A DNA stretch of 11,501 bases from an uncultured Collinsella sp. (GCA_900546105.1 URBP01000069.1:1-11501); one strand, 5' to 3'; counted from the first letter of the stretch, positions 1 through 6,142 are shown. Translations and numbers: made by a program. The notes: a model not told the origin generated them from the letters alone.

Positions 1-54
1 CCCGACGATTGAAAGGCAGATTGCCCATCAGATGGCTTTGCAGCGTCGATGTGA

Positions 55-76
55 CCGCCGTTCGTTAGAACGGCGG
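55..76. other. Perfect hairpin just upstream of the ArsC-like gene
   Basis: A 9-bp perfect stem (CCGCCGTTC / GAACGGCGG) encloses the tetraloop GTTA. It ends nine bases before the likely start codon at 86. No T-run follows, so it is a poor intrinsic terminator in the plus direction. The 3' arm holds the only purine-rich stretch (GGCGGAA) that could act as a ribosome site, so the hairpin could mask translation initiation, or it could be the end of an upstream transcript. Role is inference. Confidence 0.5.
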
Positions 77-85
77 AACATAAAT

Positions 86-427
86 ATGAACGTGCAGATC
101 TTCGGCACCAAGAAGTCTTTCGATACCAAGAAGGCCCAGCGTTATTTTAAGGAGCGCCGCATTAAGGTGCAGTTTATTGACCTTAAGGAAAAGGAGATGA
201 GCAAGGGCGAGCTCACGAGCGTGATGCAGGCGGTTGGCGGCATCGACAAGCTGCTCAACCCCAAAGCCAAGGACGAGGAGACGCTCGCACTCATCCAGCA
301 CCTCACCCCCAGCCAGCGCTTCGATAAGCTGCTCGAAAACCAGCAGGTTCTGGCCGAGCCCATCGTACGCAACGGCAAGAAGGCCACCGTCGGCTATTGT
401 CCCGATGTGTGGGGAGCCTGGGAGTAG
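86..427 (+). CDS. ArsC/Spx-fold (arsenate reductase-like) protein lacking the active-site cysteine
   Basis: 113-aa protein of the thioredoxin-like ArsC/Spx/YffB family, whose members normally use a Cys near residue 10-12 for thiol redox chemistry. The N-terminal beta-strand and first helix (IFGTKKSFDTKKAQRYF, residues 5-21) match the family's usual G-x-x-x-C-x-x-x-KKA pattern, but the cysteine position is Ser11; the second position of a Spx-type CxxC is Thr14. The C-terminal half keeps the family layout (NPKAKDEE about 55-62, then AEPIVRNGKKATVGY about 91-105), although the Arg that usually precedes the conserved Pro is Glu. The single Cys lies near the C-terminus in GYCPDVW. Start chosen at 86 because MNVQIFG begins the fold; the frame is open further upstream to the window edge, but that Arg-rich extension is unlike the family. 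No strong ribosome site is visible. It may be a non-catalytic or regulatory member. Confidence 0.8.
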   Translation: MNVQIFGTKKSFDTKKAQRYFKERRIKVQFIDLKEKEMSKGELTSVMQAVGGIDKLLNPKAKDEETLALIQHLTPSQRFDKLLENQQVLAEPIVRNGKKATVGYCPDVWGAWE

Positions 428-500
428 CCTGTGTTATTTGTCGGCGCGTGGGTATAAGAGCTGGCGTTTGGCATAAGATTCAACTGTAAGCCATGTCTAA

Positions 501-509
501 CAAAGGAGG
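501..509 (+). promoter_or_regulatory. Ribosome binding site that fixes the CobW-family start
   Basis: CAAAGGAGG sits four to five bases before the ATG at 514. An in-frame ATG at 493 has no comparable site upstream and would place this motif inside the coding region, so 514 is the better start. Confidence 0.8.
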
Positions 510-513
510 GCAC

Positions 514-1644
514 ATGCCCAACAAACCCGTGAAGATCATCATGCTTACCGGATACCTCGGTGCCGGCAAGACCACGCTGCTCAACCACATCCTCGCCAAC
601 GACGGCGGCATCCGCGCCGCCGTGATCGTCAACGATATCGGCGAGATCAACGTCGACGCTAGCCTTATCGCCGACGGCGGCCTTTCCGAGACCGACGACC
701 TCATCCCGCTCACCAACGGTTGCATCTGCTGCACGCTTTCGGACGACCTGGCCAACCAGCTGCAGGGCATCGCCGATTCGGGCAAGTTCGACTACATCAT
801 CATCGAGGCCTCGGGTATTTGCGAGCCTATCCCCATCGCCTACACCATCTCGAGCTTCTGCGACGAGGCCAAGGTGGGCGGCGAGCCCAAGCTCGCGCTC
901 GACAACATCGTGGCCGTGGTCGACTGTGCCCGCATGTACGACGAGTTCAACGGCGGTCGCGACCTGCTGGCCGAGGATATCGACGAGGACGACATCGAGA
1001 GCCTGCTCATCCAGCAGATCGAGTTTTGCTCCACGCTGATCCTCAACAAGACCGATACCGTCACGCCTGAGCAGATCGCCGAGCTCAAGGCTATCGTGCG
1101 CAGCCTGCAGAAGGACGCCGTGATTGTCGAGGCCCAAAACGGCGAGGTCCCCATGGAGGAGCTGCTCGACACCGACCGCTTCGACTTTATGCGCGCCTAC
1201 AACTCCGCCGCCTGGATCGAGGCCATGGAGCATCCCGAGGAGCACGACGACCCCGAGGTGCTCGAGTACGACATCGAGACCTTTGTGTACTCGCGCCGCA
1301 AGCCGTTTGACCTGCAGAAGTTCACCAATTTTGTTGAGCAGGAGTGGCCCGACGAGGTCATTCGCGTCAAGGGTCCGCTGTGGCAGACCGGCGATCCGGA
1401 CATGTGCTACATGTTTGAGCAGGCCGGCCACCAGATGCGCCTGATGGAGAACGGCCTGTTCGTTGACTCGGCGCCCGAGGGCGAGAAGCAGAAGATCATC
1501 GACGAGAACCCCGAGATCATGCAGATTTGGGACGACGAGACGGGCGACCGCATGACGAGTCTGTGCATCATCGGCCGTCACATGGACAAGGACGCGCTCA
1601 TCGCCGCGCTCGATGCCTGCCTGACCGACTGGCACCGCGCCTAG
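514..1644 (+). CDS. CobW/YjiA-family G3E GTPase (putative metal chaperone)
   Basis: 376-aa P-loop GTPase of the G3E / COG0523 family, cytosolic proteins that couple GTP hydrolysis to metal (often zinc or cobalt) delivery. Visible motifs: Walker A GYLGAGKT (13-20); the metal-binding CxCC motif in NGCICC (Cys70, 72, 73); a switch/Walker B region IIIEASGICEP (96-105); guanine-recognition NKTD (178-181). A CobW C-terminal domain follows (about 252-372), with RVKGPLW and a closing IIGRHMDKDALIAALDACL. Between the domains lies an acidic stretch with two His residues (MEHPEEHDDPE, 238-248), a plausible metal-binding linker. Length is normal for the family. The preceding ArsC-like gene ends 86 bases upstream and the two may be co-transcribed. 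The substrate metal cannot be read from sequence; no Zur box was recognised upstream. Confidence 0.93.
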   Translation: MPNKPVKIIMLTGYLGAGKTTLLNHILANDGGIRAAVIVNDIGEINVDASLIADGGLSETDDLIPLTNGCICCTLSDDLANQLQGIADSGKFDYIIIEASGICEPIPIAYTISSFCDEAKVGGEPKLALDNIVAVVDCARMYDEFNGGRDLLAEDIDEDDIESLLIQQIEFCSTLILNKTDTVTPEQIAELKAIVRSLQKDAVIVEAQNGEVPMEELLDTDRFDFMRAYNSAAWIEAMEHPEEHDDPEVLEYDIETFVYSRRKPFDLQKFTNFVEQEWPDEVIRVKGPLWQTGDPDMCYMFEQAGHQMRLMENGLFVDSAPEGEKQKIIDENPEIMQIWDDETGDRMTSLCIIGRHMDKDALIAALDACLTDWHRA

Positions 1645-1680
1645 GCTATCGAAGCGGGCGTTTCCGCCTACGTAACCGCC

Positions 1681-1721
1681 AAACCACCACGAAGGTGCCT
1701 GTCCCCTTCGTGGTGGTTTTT
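1681..1721 (+). terminator. Strong intrinsic terminator after the CobW-family gene
   Basis: A perfect 15-bp inverted repeat (AAACCACCACGAAGG at 1681-1695; its complement at 1705-1719) encloses the nine-base loop TGCCTGTCC and runs into TTTTT. It lies 36 bases after the stop codon. The loop and inner stem contain GGTGCCTGTCCCC, a word that recurs in intergenic repeats of various bacteria as I recall. The A-run on the opposite side would let it work in the minus direction too. Confidence 0.85.
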
Positions 1722-1732
1722 CGTTCTGAGCC

Positions 1733-1738
1733 AAGGAG
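1733..1738 (+). promoter_or_regulatory. Ribosome binding site of trmL
   Basis: AAGGAG four bases before ATG 1743. It excludes the much longer in-frame extension upstream, which would read through the terminator hairpin and the end of the CobW-family gene. Confidence 0.8.
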
Positions 1739-1742
1739 ATTC

Positions 1743-2342
1743 ATGTTCAATATCGTGCTGTACGCGCCCGAGATTCCGGCCAATACGGGCAATATCGGCC
1801 GTACCTGTGTGGTCACCGGCGCCCGCCTGCATCTGGTGAAGCCACTGGGCTTTTCGCTCGACGACAAGACGGTACGTCGCGCCGGTCTGGGCTACTGGCA
1901 AAACCTGGACGTGACGACCTATGCCGGCTGGGAGGACTTCCTTGCGCGCAACGGTCTCTCTCCCGCCGATGGTCGCCTGCATCTGCTGACCAAAAAGGCA
2001 CGCCGCACCTATGCGCAGAGCACTTACCGCGACGGTGACTATCTGGTCTTTGGCAGCGAGAGCTCGGGGATTCCCGAGCCACTGCTCGCCGCGGCGCCCG
2101 AGCGCTGCGAGCGCATCCCCATGCTGCGCGATTGTGACTCACTCGACAACGCCGAGGCCTGGGAAGCCCACGAGGAATCGCTGGGACATACCGAGGACAG
2201 CCACGAGGCCATCCTTCGGCAGGATATCTGCGGCAACTTCGTCAATCCGGACGACTACCGCATCAGCGCACTCAACCTCTCCAACAGCGCCGCCATCGTC
2301 CTCTACGAGGCCCTCCGCCAGACAAACTTCCCCGGAATGTGA
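1743..2342 (+). CDS. trmL: tRNA (cytidine/uridine-34-2'-O)-methyltransferase, TrmL/YibK family, with internal insertion
   Basis: 199-aa SPOUT-class methyltransferase. In TrmL the SAM-dependent reaction adds a 2'-O-methyl group to the wobble nucleotide of certain tRNAs, and the enzyme acts as a trefoil-knotted homodimer. Seen here: N-terminal NIVLYAPEIPANTGNIGR (3-20), LHLVKPLGFSLDDKTVRRAGLGYW (29-52), the knot loop DYLVFGSESSGIPEPLL (99-115), and the C-terminal LNLSNSAAIVLYEALRQ (177-193). The family is usually about 155-160 aa. The excess is a charged segment of roughly 45 residues (about 128-172, DCDSLDNAEAW through NFVNPDDY) placed between the IPM strand and LNLSNS, where normal members go almost directly from one to the other. 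The usual RSLNLSNS also reads SALNLSNS. The last codons, ATG TGA, belong to a palindromic repeat. A strong terminator lies upstream, so the gene needs its own promoter; I could not identify one. Confidence 0.9.
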   Translation: MFNIVLYAPEIPANTGNIGRTCVVTGARLHLVKPLGFSLDDKTVRRAGLGYWQNLDVTTYAGWEDFLARNGLSPADGRLHLLTKKARRTYAQSTYRDGDYLVFGSESSGIPEPLLAAAPERCERIPMLRDCDSLDNAEAWEAHEESLGHTEDSHEAILRQDICGNFVNPDDYRISALNLSNSAAIVLYEALRQTNFPGM

Positions 2343-2367
2343 CAAAGGGACTGTCCCTTTGTCACAT
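2337..2367. repeat. Palindromic intergenic repeat, copy 1 (carries the trmL stop codon)
   Basis: Perfect 15-base arms (ATGTGACAAAGGGAC and its complement) around a single central T. The TGA stop of trmL (2340-2342) is part of the left arm. It could form a stable hairpin at the 3' end of the message, but there is no U-run, so it is not a textbook terminator. With the preceding GGA it forms a 34-bp direct repeat (2334-2367) of 6294-6327. Confidence 0.9.
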
Positions 2368-2525
2368 ATTGCACCTACTGATTTAAATGGAATTAACCGG
2401 TTTTAAACGCTTTTAACTAGAAAATATGCCAGTATATTACTAACTTTTACTGAGTTGCACCGTATGGGTTTCTATGCTTCCACCCCGTAAAGGACAGGAA
2501 CCCCGCAGCAAATGGTCCCCACACA

Positions 2526-3587
2526 TCAGAATTCAACTTCAAATACAAACGATTGCCGGAGTTCTCGCTTAGCTTGGCTTGTCAGGCTCGAATTCGCCCT
2601 TATGTTCAGTTTGCTGCATGCCTCGTCGATAGCCATAGCAAGTGATACAGACATGGTCATGGTCGTTTCACTTTTCAATTCGACCCGATAGCTCTTCGCC
2701 TTGTTTTTATCCTCTCCACCACATCTCGTCTCAATTAACAAGAGAACATCTGAGTCATGGGCATACCAATGGAGCTCAGGGCGCTGTGGAACCATGTCAC
2801 CCTCAAATTCCTGTGTAAACAGAATTTTCTTCTCGCTTCTCGTTGAATCGCTCAAGGAACCGTCGATTCGAACCGAGCCCTTCTTTCCCGCCTTGGCATT
2901 TCCCTTAACCTGGCGGCCTCGCCGAGTTTCCTCGTACTCCGTCACCTCCAGCTTGCAGCGCTTCGCGCCAAGCATGAACGCAATCCGTCTCAACTCGGCC
3001 ATCTTGTCTTGTTGCATGGTTGCAAAATAAGAGTCAAGTTCAACAAAGCGAGACCGATCAAAAGCATCTATGTAATATGTGGAGTAAAGAGATGGTTTAG
3101 GATAGAAAGACAATTCGCTATCCCCGATTGCCTCGCGGTACAGATTGAAAATCTGCGTGCCCTTAACAGTATCCAGCCAACCAATAGCATCTCTACAGGC
3201 GTCGATGCCCCGGCGCTCATTTCCGTCAACAATTCGAATCATGTTAGGCAAATGGAATGAAGGACTCTGATAGGTCTCCTTGGTTACCGGCCTGTATCTA
3301 TTAAGCTGCTGCTGGTATGCCCAATCGTTGACCGCGTCACCGATATCCGCAGCAGTACCTGCCGCACCATCGGCCGCATCAGCAATAGCTGCCAAGGCGT
3401 CATCGACCAGCGGAGTTGCAGCACGCATTGCACCATCGGCAACTTTCTGTACGGTTGCAACCGCGCCCGCCATCGCGCTTCCGGCGCCATCAACCAACCC
3501 GGCAGCGGCCTTACGGATATCAAAACTCTGCTTATGTCGCGGCGGCTCCTCCCTTTCGACAACAGCCAGATCGTCTTTATCCTCCAT
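2526..3587 (-). CDS. Uncharacterised 353-aa protein with Ala/Gly-rich helical N-terminus
   Basis: I do not recognise this protein. Residues 1-24 are highly charged. Residues 27-88 are a low-complexity Ala/Gly/Asp-rich stretch (AAAGLVDGAG, ADGAMRAATPLVDDALAAIADAADGAAG) with amphipathic helical character but not hydrophobic enough for a standard membrane segment. Residues 110-205 look mixed and globular (FHLPNMIRIVDGNERRGIDA, FYPKPSLYSTYYIDAF). Residues 205-320 alternate polar and apolar residues, as in consecutive beta-strands (KRCKLEVTEYEE, VLLLIETRC, YRVELKSETTMTMSVSLAMAI), and the protein ends FVFEVEF. There is no signal peptide, so it is presumably cytosolic or peripheral. The start at 3587 is set by an excellent ribosome site, AGGAGGT, five bases upstream. 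It is the last gene of the minus-strand cassette and its ribosome site overlaps the stop of the 43-aa ORF, implying translational coupling. Pore-forming or stress-associated roles are conceivable but unsupported. Confidence 0.85.
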   Translation of the reverse strand: MEDKDDLAVVEREEPPRHKQSFDIRKAAAGLVDGAGSAMAGAVATVQKVADGAMRAATPLVDDALAAIADAADGAAGTAADIGDAVNDWAYQQQLNRYRPVTKETYQSPSFHLPNMIRIVDGNERRGIDACRDAIGWLDTVKGTQIFNLYREAIGDSELSFYPKPSLYSTYYIDAFDRSRFVELDSYFATMQQDKMAELRRIAFMLGAKRCKLEVTEYEETRRGRQVKGNAKAGKKGSVRIDGSLSDSTRSEKKILFTQEFEGDMVPQRPELHWYAHDSDVLLLIETRCGGEDKNKAKSYRVELKSETTMTMSVSLAMAIDEACSKLNIRANSSLTSQAKRELRQSFVFEVEF

Positions 3588-3591
3588 TGTG

Positions 3592-3599
3592 ACCTCCTA
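3592..3599 (-). promoter_or_regulatory. Stop/ribosome-site overlap coupling the 43-aa ORF to the 353-aa gene
   Basis: On the minus strand the sequence reads AAA TAG GAGGT CACA ATG: the TAG stop (3599-3597) of the small upstream ORF contributes the first bases of the AGGAGGT ribosome site of the next gene. This arrangement commonly gives coupled translation. Confidence 0.75.
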
Positions 3600-3728
3600 T
3601 TTCCGATAGTCGAAATCAACCGTATATTCATCGCCAAATGCCGAGTTGAAGGTAGTGTCGAGAAAGGTGGTGTAGTGCCCGATCAGAAGCGAGCCGGCCC
3701 CAGCGATCTGTTGCCGTTTATCCAACAT
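3597..3728 (-). CDS. Small 43-aa protein encoded inside the cassette
   Basis: This short gene fills the gap between the DUF4230 gene and the 353-aa gene. It reads MLDKRQQIAGAGSLLIGHY for residues 1-19 and ends EYTVDFDYRK. A GGGGTG stretch lies six bases before its ATG. The start is 12 bases after the DUF4230 stop codon, and its own stop is embedded in the next gene's ribosome site. This tight packing on both sides is the main evidence that it is translated. It has a mildly hydrophobic centre (IAGAGSLLIGHYTTFL), no cysteine and an acidic, aromatic tail; it could be a short peripheral or partner peptide. I know of no family for it. The alternative is that it exists only as a leader coupling translation of the 353-aa gene. 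Confidence 0.6.
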   Translation of the reverse strand: MLDKRQQIAGAGSLLIGHYTTFLDTTFNSAFGDEYTVDFDYRK

Positions 3729-3739
3729 GCTATTCACCC

Positions 3740-4384
3740 CTACTCAAACGCAACGTCAACATTGACGTCATCGCCGCATAAGGCTTTGACCTGTTTTTCG
3801 ATAAGGGCGCAGGCTCTATCATCAGATTCTTGGAGCATATTGCTTTCCTTGACCTTCTTGGTCTGCTCTTTCTTTGCCTGTTTCAATAACGTGTTTAGAT
3901 CATCCGTGCTTACTTGATTCCAGTTAAGAAAGCCATTGTCCTCAACATATTTCTTAAGCGTATTGGGGTCTGTCGAGAACGAGGTGATCTCCGAGTGAGG
4001 CAGTATAACCTTTACGCTCTTGACCTCTGAATTCTTATCGGCCATATTAGCCCGTACGATTGTAACCTTCATCTTATCGGCATCGATCCCGATGTCAGCT
4101 TTGCCGTCAATCGTTGCGACATATCGCTTAGACGTAAAGGGGTTTTCCCACCCAAGCGGATTGCCCGCCTCATCAATTGAAAGCAGCTGGGTGAAGTTGT
4201 ACTCGTACGTCACGAGCTTAACGACTGGCGTGATCTCCTCGCGAATCGAATCATCGCTGATCGTTGTAGGATTACGCGTCAATGACATCCAGATACCCCA
4301 GGCAACCGCTAGAACCGTAACAACGACTAACCCGCCAAAGGCAACCTTTTGCGGTATCGTTGTAAGAAATTTTGTTTTTGCCAT
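3740..4384 (-). CDS. Membrane-anchored DUF4230 family protein
   Basis: 214-aa protein with a short basic N-terminus and one membrane segment (residues about 14-34, VAFGGLVVVTVLAVAWGIW), predicting an N-in topology with the rest outside the membrane. The body matches my recollection of DUF4230: IREEITPVVKLVTYEYNFTQ (48-66), a KRYVATIDGKADIGIDADKMKV block (86-107), and VKVILPHSEITSF (124-136), where family members typically have an ITLP-x-x-EI strand. The C-terminus has a charged, probably helical segment (about 162-183) and two Cys (192, 203). The family has no established function. Upstream on the minus strand AAGGTG lies about eight bases from the ATG. It sits between the lipoprotein and the 43-aa ORF on the same strand, so an operon is likely. 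Confidence 0.8.
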   Translation of the reverse strand: MAKTKFLTTIPQKVAFGGLVVVTVLAVAWGIWMSLTRNPTTISDDSIREEITPVVKLVTYEYNFTQLLSIDEAGNPLGWENPFTSKRYVATIDGKADIGIDADKMKVTIVRANMADKNSEVKSVKVILPHSEITSFSTDPNTLKKYVEDNGFLNWNQVSTDDLNTLLKQAKKEQTKKVKESNMLQESDDRACALIEKQVKALCGDDVNVDVAFE

Positions 4385-4390
4385 CCTGTT

Positions 4391-4456
4391 TCACCTTTCC
4401 TTTATTGCCCCGACGTTCCCATCATCTTCCAGCGCGAGCATGATGGCACGAATCAT
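4391..4456 (-). CDS. Possible 21-aa leader ORF before the DUF4230 gene
   Basis: A short frame reading MIRAIMLALEDDGNVGAIKE plus a final Arg, whose TGA stop overlaps the purine-rich ribosome site of the DUF4230 gene seven bases before that gene's ATG. There is no convincing ribosome site of its own (TTGACGGA precedes the ATG). It may be a translated coupling leader, the remnant of a lost gene, or chance. Confidence 0.25.
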   Translation of the reverse strand: MIRAIMLALEDDGNVGAIKER

Positions 4457-4475
4457 TCCGTCAACGGCTCAATGC

Positions 4476-4510
4476 AAAGCGCGACCGTTCAAAGAAAACG
4501 GCCGCGCTTT
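4476..4510. terminator. GC-rich hairpin between the lipoprotein and DUF4230 genes
   Basis: Arms AAAGCGCGACCGTT and AACGGCCGCGCTTT pair over 14 positions with one G-T wobble around a seven-base loop. Read on the plus strand the 3' arm runs into CTTTTC; on the minus strand, the direction of transcription here, only the three Ts of the stem follow. It could attenuate transcription between the two genes or act as an antisense terminator. It lies 19 bases beyond the lipoprotein stop codon. Confidence 0.55.
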
Positions 4511-4528
4511 CTTTTCAATTCCCGCGAA

Positions 4529-5341
4529 CTATTCCTTGACGCTGTAACCCGACACCGTCGGCGCAAGCCTCGAGGCGTCAACCTCGCTCATTACCTCAAA
4601 CTTCACCTTCTCGCCAGGCGCCCAGGCAGATGTATCTGCGTAGCATTCTTCCGCCCTCACACCATCGGCATCGTAAAGGGCAACGTTTAGATAAACGTTT
4701 TCGAACGATATGTCAGAGGTATTTTCGACGATTGCGGTGTACGTATAGAGACCGTAGCCATCATCACTTTTCTCAAAATTCGCCGATGAGAGCAAACCGT
4801 TGATAACCTCATCGTTATGCGTCTTCTCCTCTACGGTCCTACCGTTCTTAATTAGCTCGTCAAACTCATCTTGATACTCGTCATCGACTGTTAAGTCATA
4901 TCGATCGACCAGTTTCTTAAGCTGTGCGGATCGTGCGTCGTAGGCCTTTTCCCATTCCTCGTAGTACTTAGGATCAGATTCCGCATACTTCTTGGTAACA
5001 TCAAGCTGATTGTCAAGCAGGTTGAGATAGGCGATGACATCTTCCTGCATCTTAGCGTCTTTAAAAGGCGCCTTTTTGAGTTCTTTGTCGTTATCGATCT
5101 CGGTTTTAATTATCTCTTTTCGCACTTTATTCGAGCTTAGATCAGCATCTTCTCCAAGCGATTCGATATAATCCGACCGCTTTTGATAACCTTGAGCAAT
5201 CACAGCCATTGCACGGTCATCGGCATAATCAGGTTCATCATTTTTCTTCTCAGACTGCGAACAGCCGCTCAGCAGAAGCGCCCCACAAAACACCATCGCA
5301 AATAGCGCGGTCACCAGAGCCATTCCATAACGCCTTTTCAT
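4529..5341 (-). CDS. Lipoprotein with C-terminal FxLYD-like domain
   Basis: 270-aa secreted lipoprotein. A basic start (MKRRYG) is followed by a hydrophobic core (about 7-24) and the lipobox LSGC with the lipidated Cys at 27, predicting anchoring on the outer face of the membrane. Residues 40-180 are charged and mostly helical, with WEKAYDARSAQLKKLVDRYD possibly coiled. Residues about 187-262 resemble the FxLYD domain: YGLYTYTAIVENTSDISFENVYLNVALYD is split here across strands, with the NTSD turn and ALYDADG typical, then APGEKVKFEV. Start at 5341 is fixed by AGGAGG five bases upstream; the frame stays open upstream to about 5497 but that extension lacks a ribosome site and would bury the signal peptide. 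It is the first gene of the putative cargo operon. FxLYD domains are known from bacterial extracellular proteins but give no specific function. Confidence 0.85.
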   Translation of the reverse strand: MKRRYGMALVTALFAMVFCGALLLSGCSQSEKKNDEPDYADDRAMAVIAQGYQKRSDYIESLGEDADLSSNKVRKEIIKTEIDNDKELKKAPFKDAKMQEDVIAYLNLLDNQLDVTKKYAESDPKYYEEWEKAYDARSAQLKKLVDRYDLTVDDEYQDEFDELIKNGRTVEEKTHNDEVINGLLSSANFEKSDDGYGLYTYTAIVENTSDISFENVYLNVALYDADGVRAEECYADTSAWAPGEKVKFEVMSEVDASRLAPTVSGYSVKE

Positions 5342-5374
5342 TTCGTCCTCCTTTAAATACAAAACAAAACACGA

Positions 5375-5403
5375 TATATAGCCCTCGTAAAAAAGCAGAC
5401 GAA
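5375..5403 (-). promoter_or_regulatory. Tentative promoter of the lipoprotein operon
   Basis: On the minus strand a TATATA -10 element (5380-5375) lies 17 bases after a poor -35 (TTCGTC, 5403-5398). It would give a leader of about 25-30 bases before the ATG at 5341. The stretch is AT-rich, as promoters often are, but the -35 match is weak. Confidence 0.35.
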
Positions 5404-5454
5404 TTGGCAACGAGGTGGCACTATTTGGTTCAAGGGCGTGAACTGGATAAACAT

Positions 5455-5493
5455 CGAGGGAAGGAGTGGGCTCTGTGTAATTAACTCCCCTCG
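5455..5493. terminator. Imperfect hairpin after the recombinase gene
   Basis: CGAGG and GGAGT (separated by a three-base bulge) pair with ACTCC and CCTCG around a 16-base loop. It lies 14 bases beyond the recombinase stop codon on the minus strand. No clear U-run follows, so termination is only a guess. Confidence 0.35.
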
Positions 5494-5506
5494 TCAAAAT
5501 GTCTAG

Positions 5507-6142
5507 CTAAAGAGGACGAGCAGACGACAAACGGTCAAAACTGGTCGCGTCCGCCCGTCTCCAACGATCGAACGTCGAGACGCTGACGTTCAAAAGCGCA
5601 GCAGCCTCTCGCCTCGTAACCTCTCCCCCTTCGAATAATTTGATGACATCGCGATAGCTATCTGGGCGTTCGAATGCCGGCCTTCCAAATTTCACGCCAC
5701 GCAAACGCGCCGACGCGATGCCCTCCGCCTGGCGTTGCTTGATGTTTTCGCGCTCTAGCTGCGCCACATAGCTCAAGATTTGAAGAACCAGATCCGCCAT
5801 GAACGTTCCCGTAATGCCATCAGGCTGCTCGCGCGTATCGAGCAATGGCATATCAAGCACCACGATGGCAGCATTCCTATCCACCGTGATGCGTCGCCAC
5901 TCATCGAGGACTTCACGATAATTGCGGCCCAAACGATCGATACTTTTGATCACGAGAACGTCGCCTTCGCGCAGCCTGCGAAGAAGACGCTGGTACTGGG
6001 GACGCTTAAAGTCCTTACCGCTTGCCTTGTCAGCATAAATCTGGCTCCGTTGCACGGGAAACCTTGCCAGCGCGTCTAATTGGCGGCCCAGGTTCTGGTC
6101 TGCGGAAGAGACACGCGCATACCCAAAGATTCGATTGTCCAT
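5507..6142 (-). CDS. Small serine recombinase (resolvase/invertase family)
   Basis: 211-aa site-specific recombinase that would cut and rejoin DNA through a phosphoserine intermediate. The catalytic domain starts FGYARVSSADQNLGRQLDAL (6-25), giving nucleophile Ser12 with Arg10 beside it; further conserved residues are in DRLGRNY (69-75, Arg70 and Arg73) and the long helix E is about 118-147 (LVLQILSYVAQLERENIKQRQ). The linker GVKFGRPAF (149-157) leads to a helix-turn-helix DNA-binding domain (about 174-196, EVTRREAAALLNVSVSTFDRW). Length and layout match intact resolvases and invertases such as those of Tn3-like elements and phage-tail switches. Minus-strand AGGGG lies about six bases before the ATG. 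GC content in this gene is visibly higher than in the lipoprotein, DUF4230 and 353-aa genes downstream. It may be the mobility gene of the block, or may control an inversion or resolution site; its target cannot be read with certainty. Confidence 0.92.
   Translation of the reverse strand: MDNRIFGYARVSSADQNLGRQLDALARFPVQRSQIYADKASGKDFKRPQYQRLLRRLREGDVLVIKSIDRLGRNYREVLDEWRRITVDRNAAIVVLDMPLLDTREQPDGITGTFMADLVLQILSYVAQLERENIKQRQAEGIASARLRGVKFGRPAFERPDSYRDVIKLFEGGEVTRREAAALLNVSVSTFDRWRRADATSFDRLSSARPL

Noticed and set aside
1..85. Open frame from the left edge joined to the ArsC-like gene
   Set aside because: The Arg-rich translation runs through the hairpin and does not resemble the family; the fold begins at the ATG at 86. 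The frame-1 stop at 10-12 might end an upstream gene but too little is visible.
394..1734. 446-codon open frame on the minus strand opposite the CobW-family gene
   Set aside because: It is the mirror of a GC-rich codon-biased gene; its Leu/Val/Asp/His-rich translation shows no family features and it crosses the terminator hairpin.
2476..2510. Resemblance of this stretch (minus strand GGTTCCTGTCCTTTACGGGGTGG) to the terminator at 1681-1721
   Set aside because: Only one arm is similar and no stable hairpin forms, so a decayed repeat copy is possible but not supportable.
2368..2525. AT-rich gap containing small palindromes such as ATTTAAAT and AACCGGTT
   Set aside because: Palindromes this short are expected in AT-rich DNA; I found no matching copy at the other end of the block that would make an attachment site.
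5342..5497. N-terminal extension of the lipoprotein frame
   Set aside because: The AGGAGG site and the lipoprotein signal peptide both point to the ATG at 5341; the extension starts with TTG and has no ribosome site.
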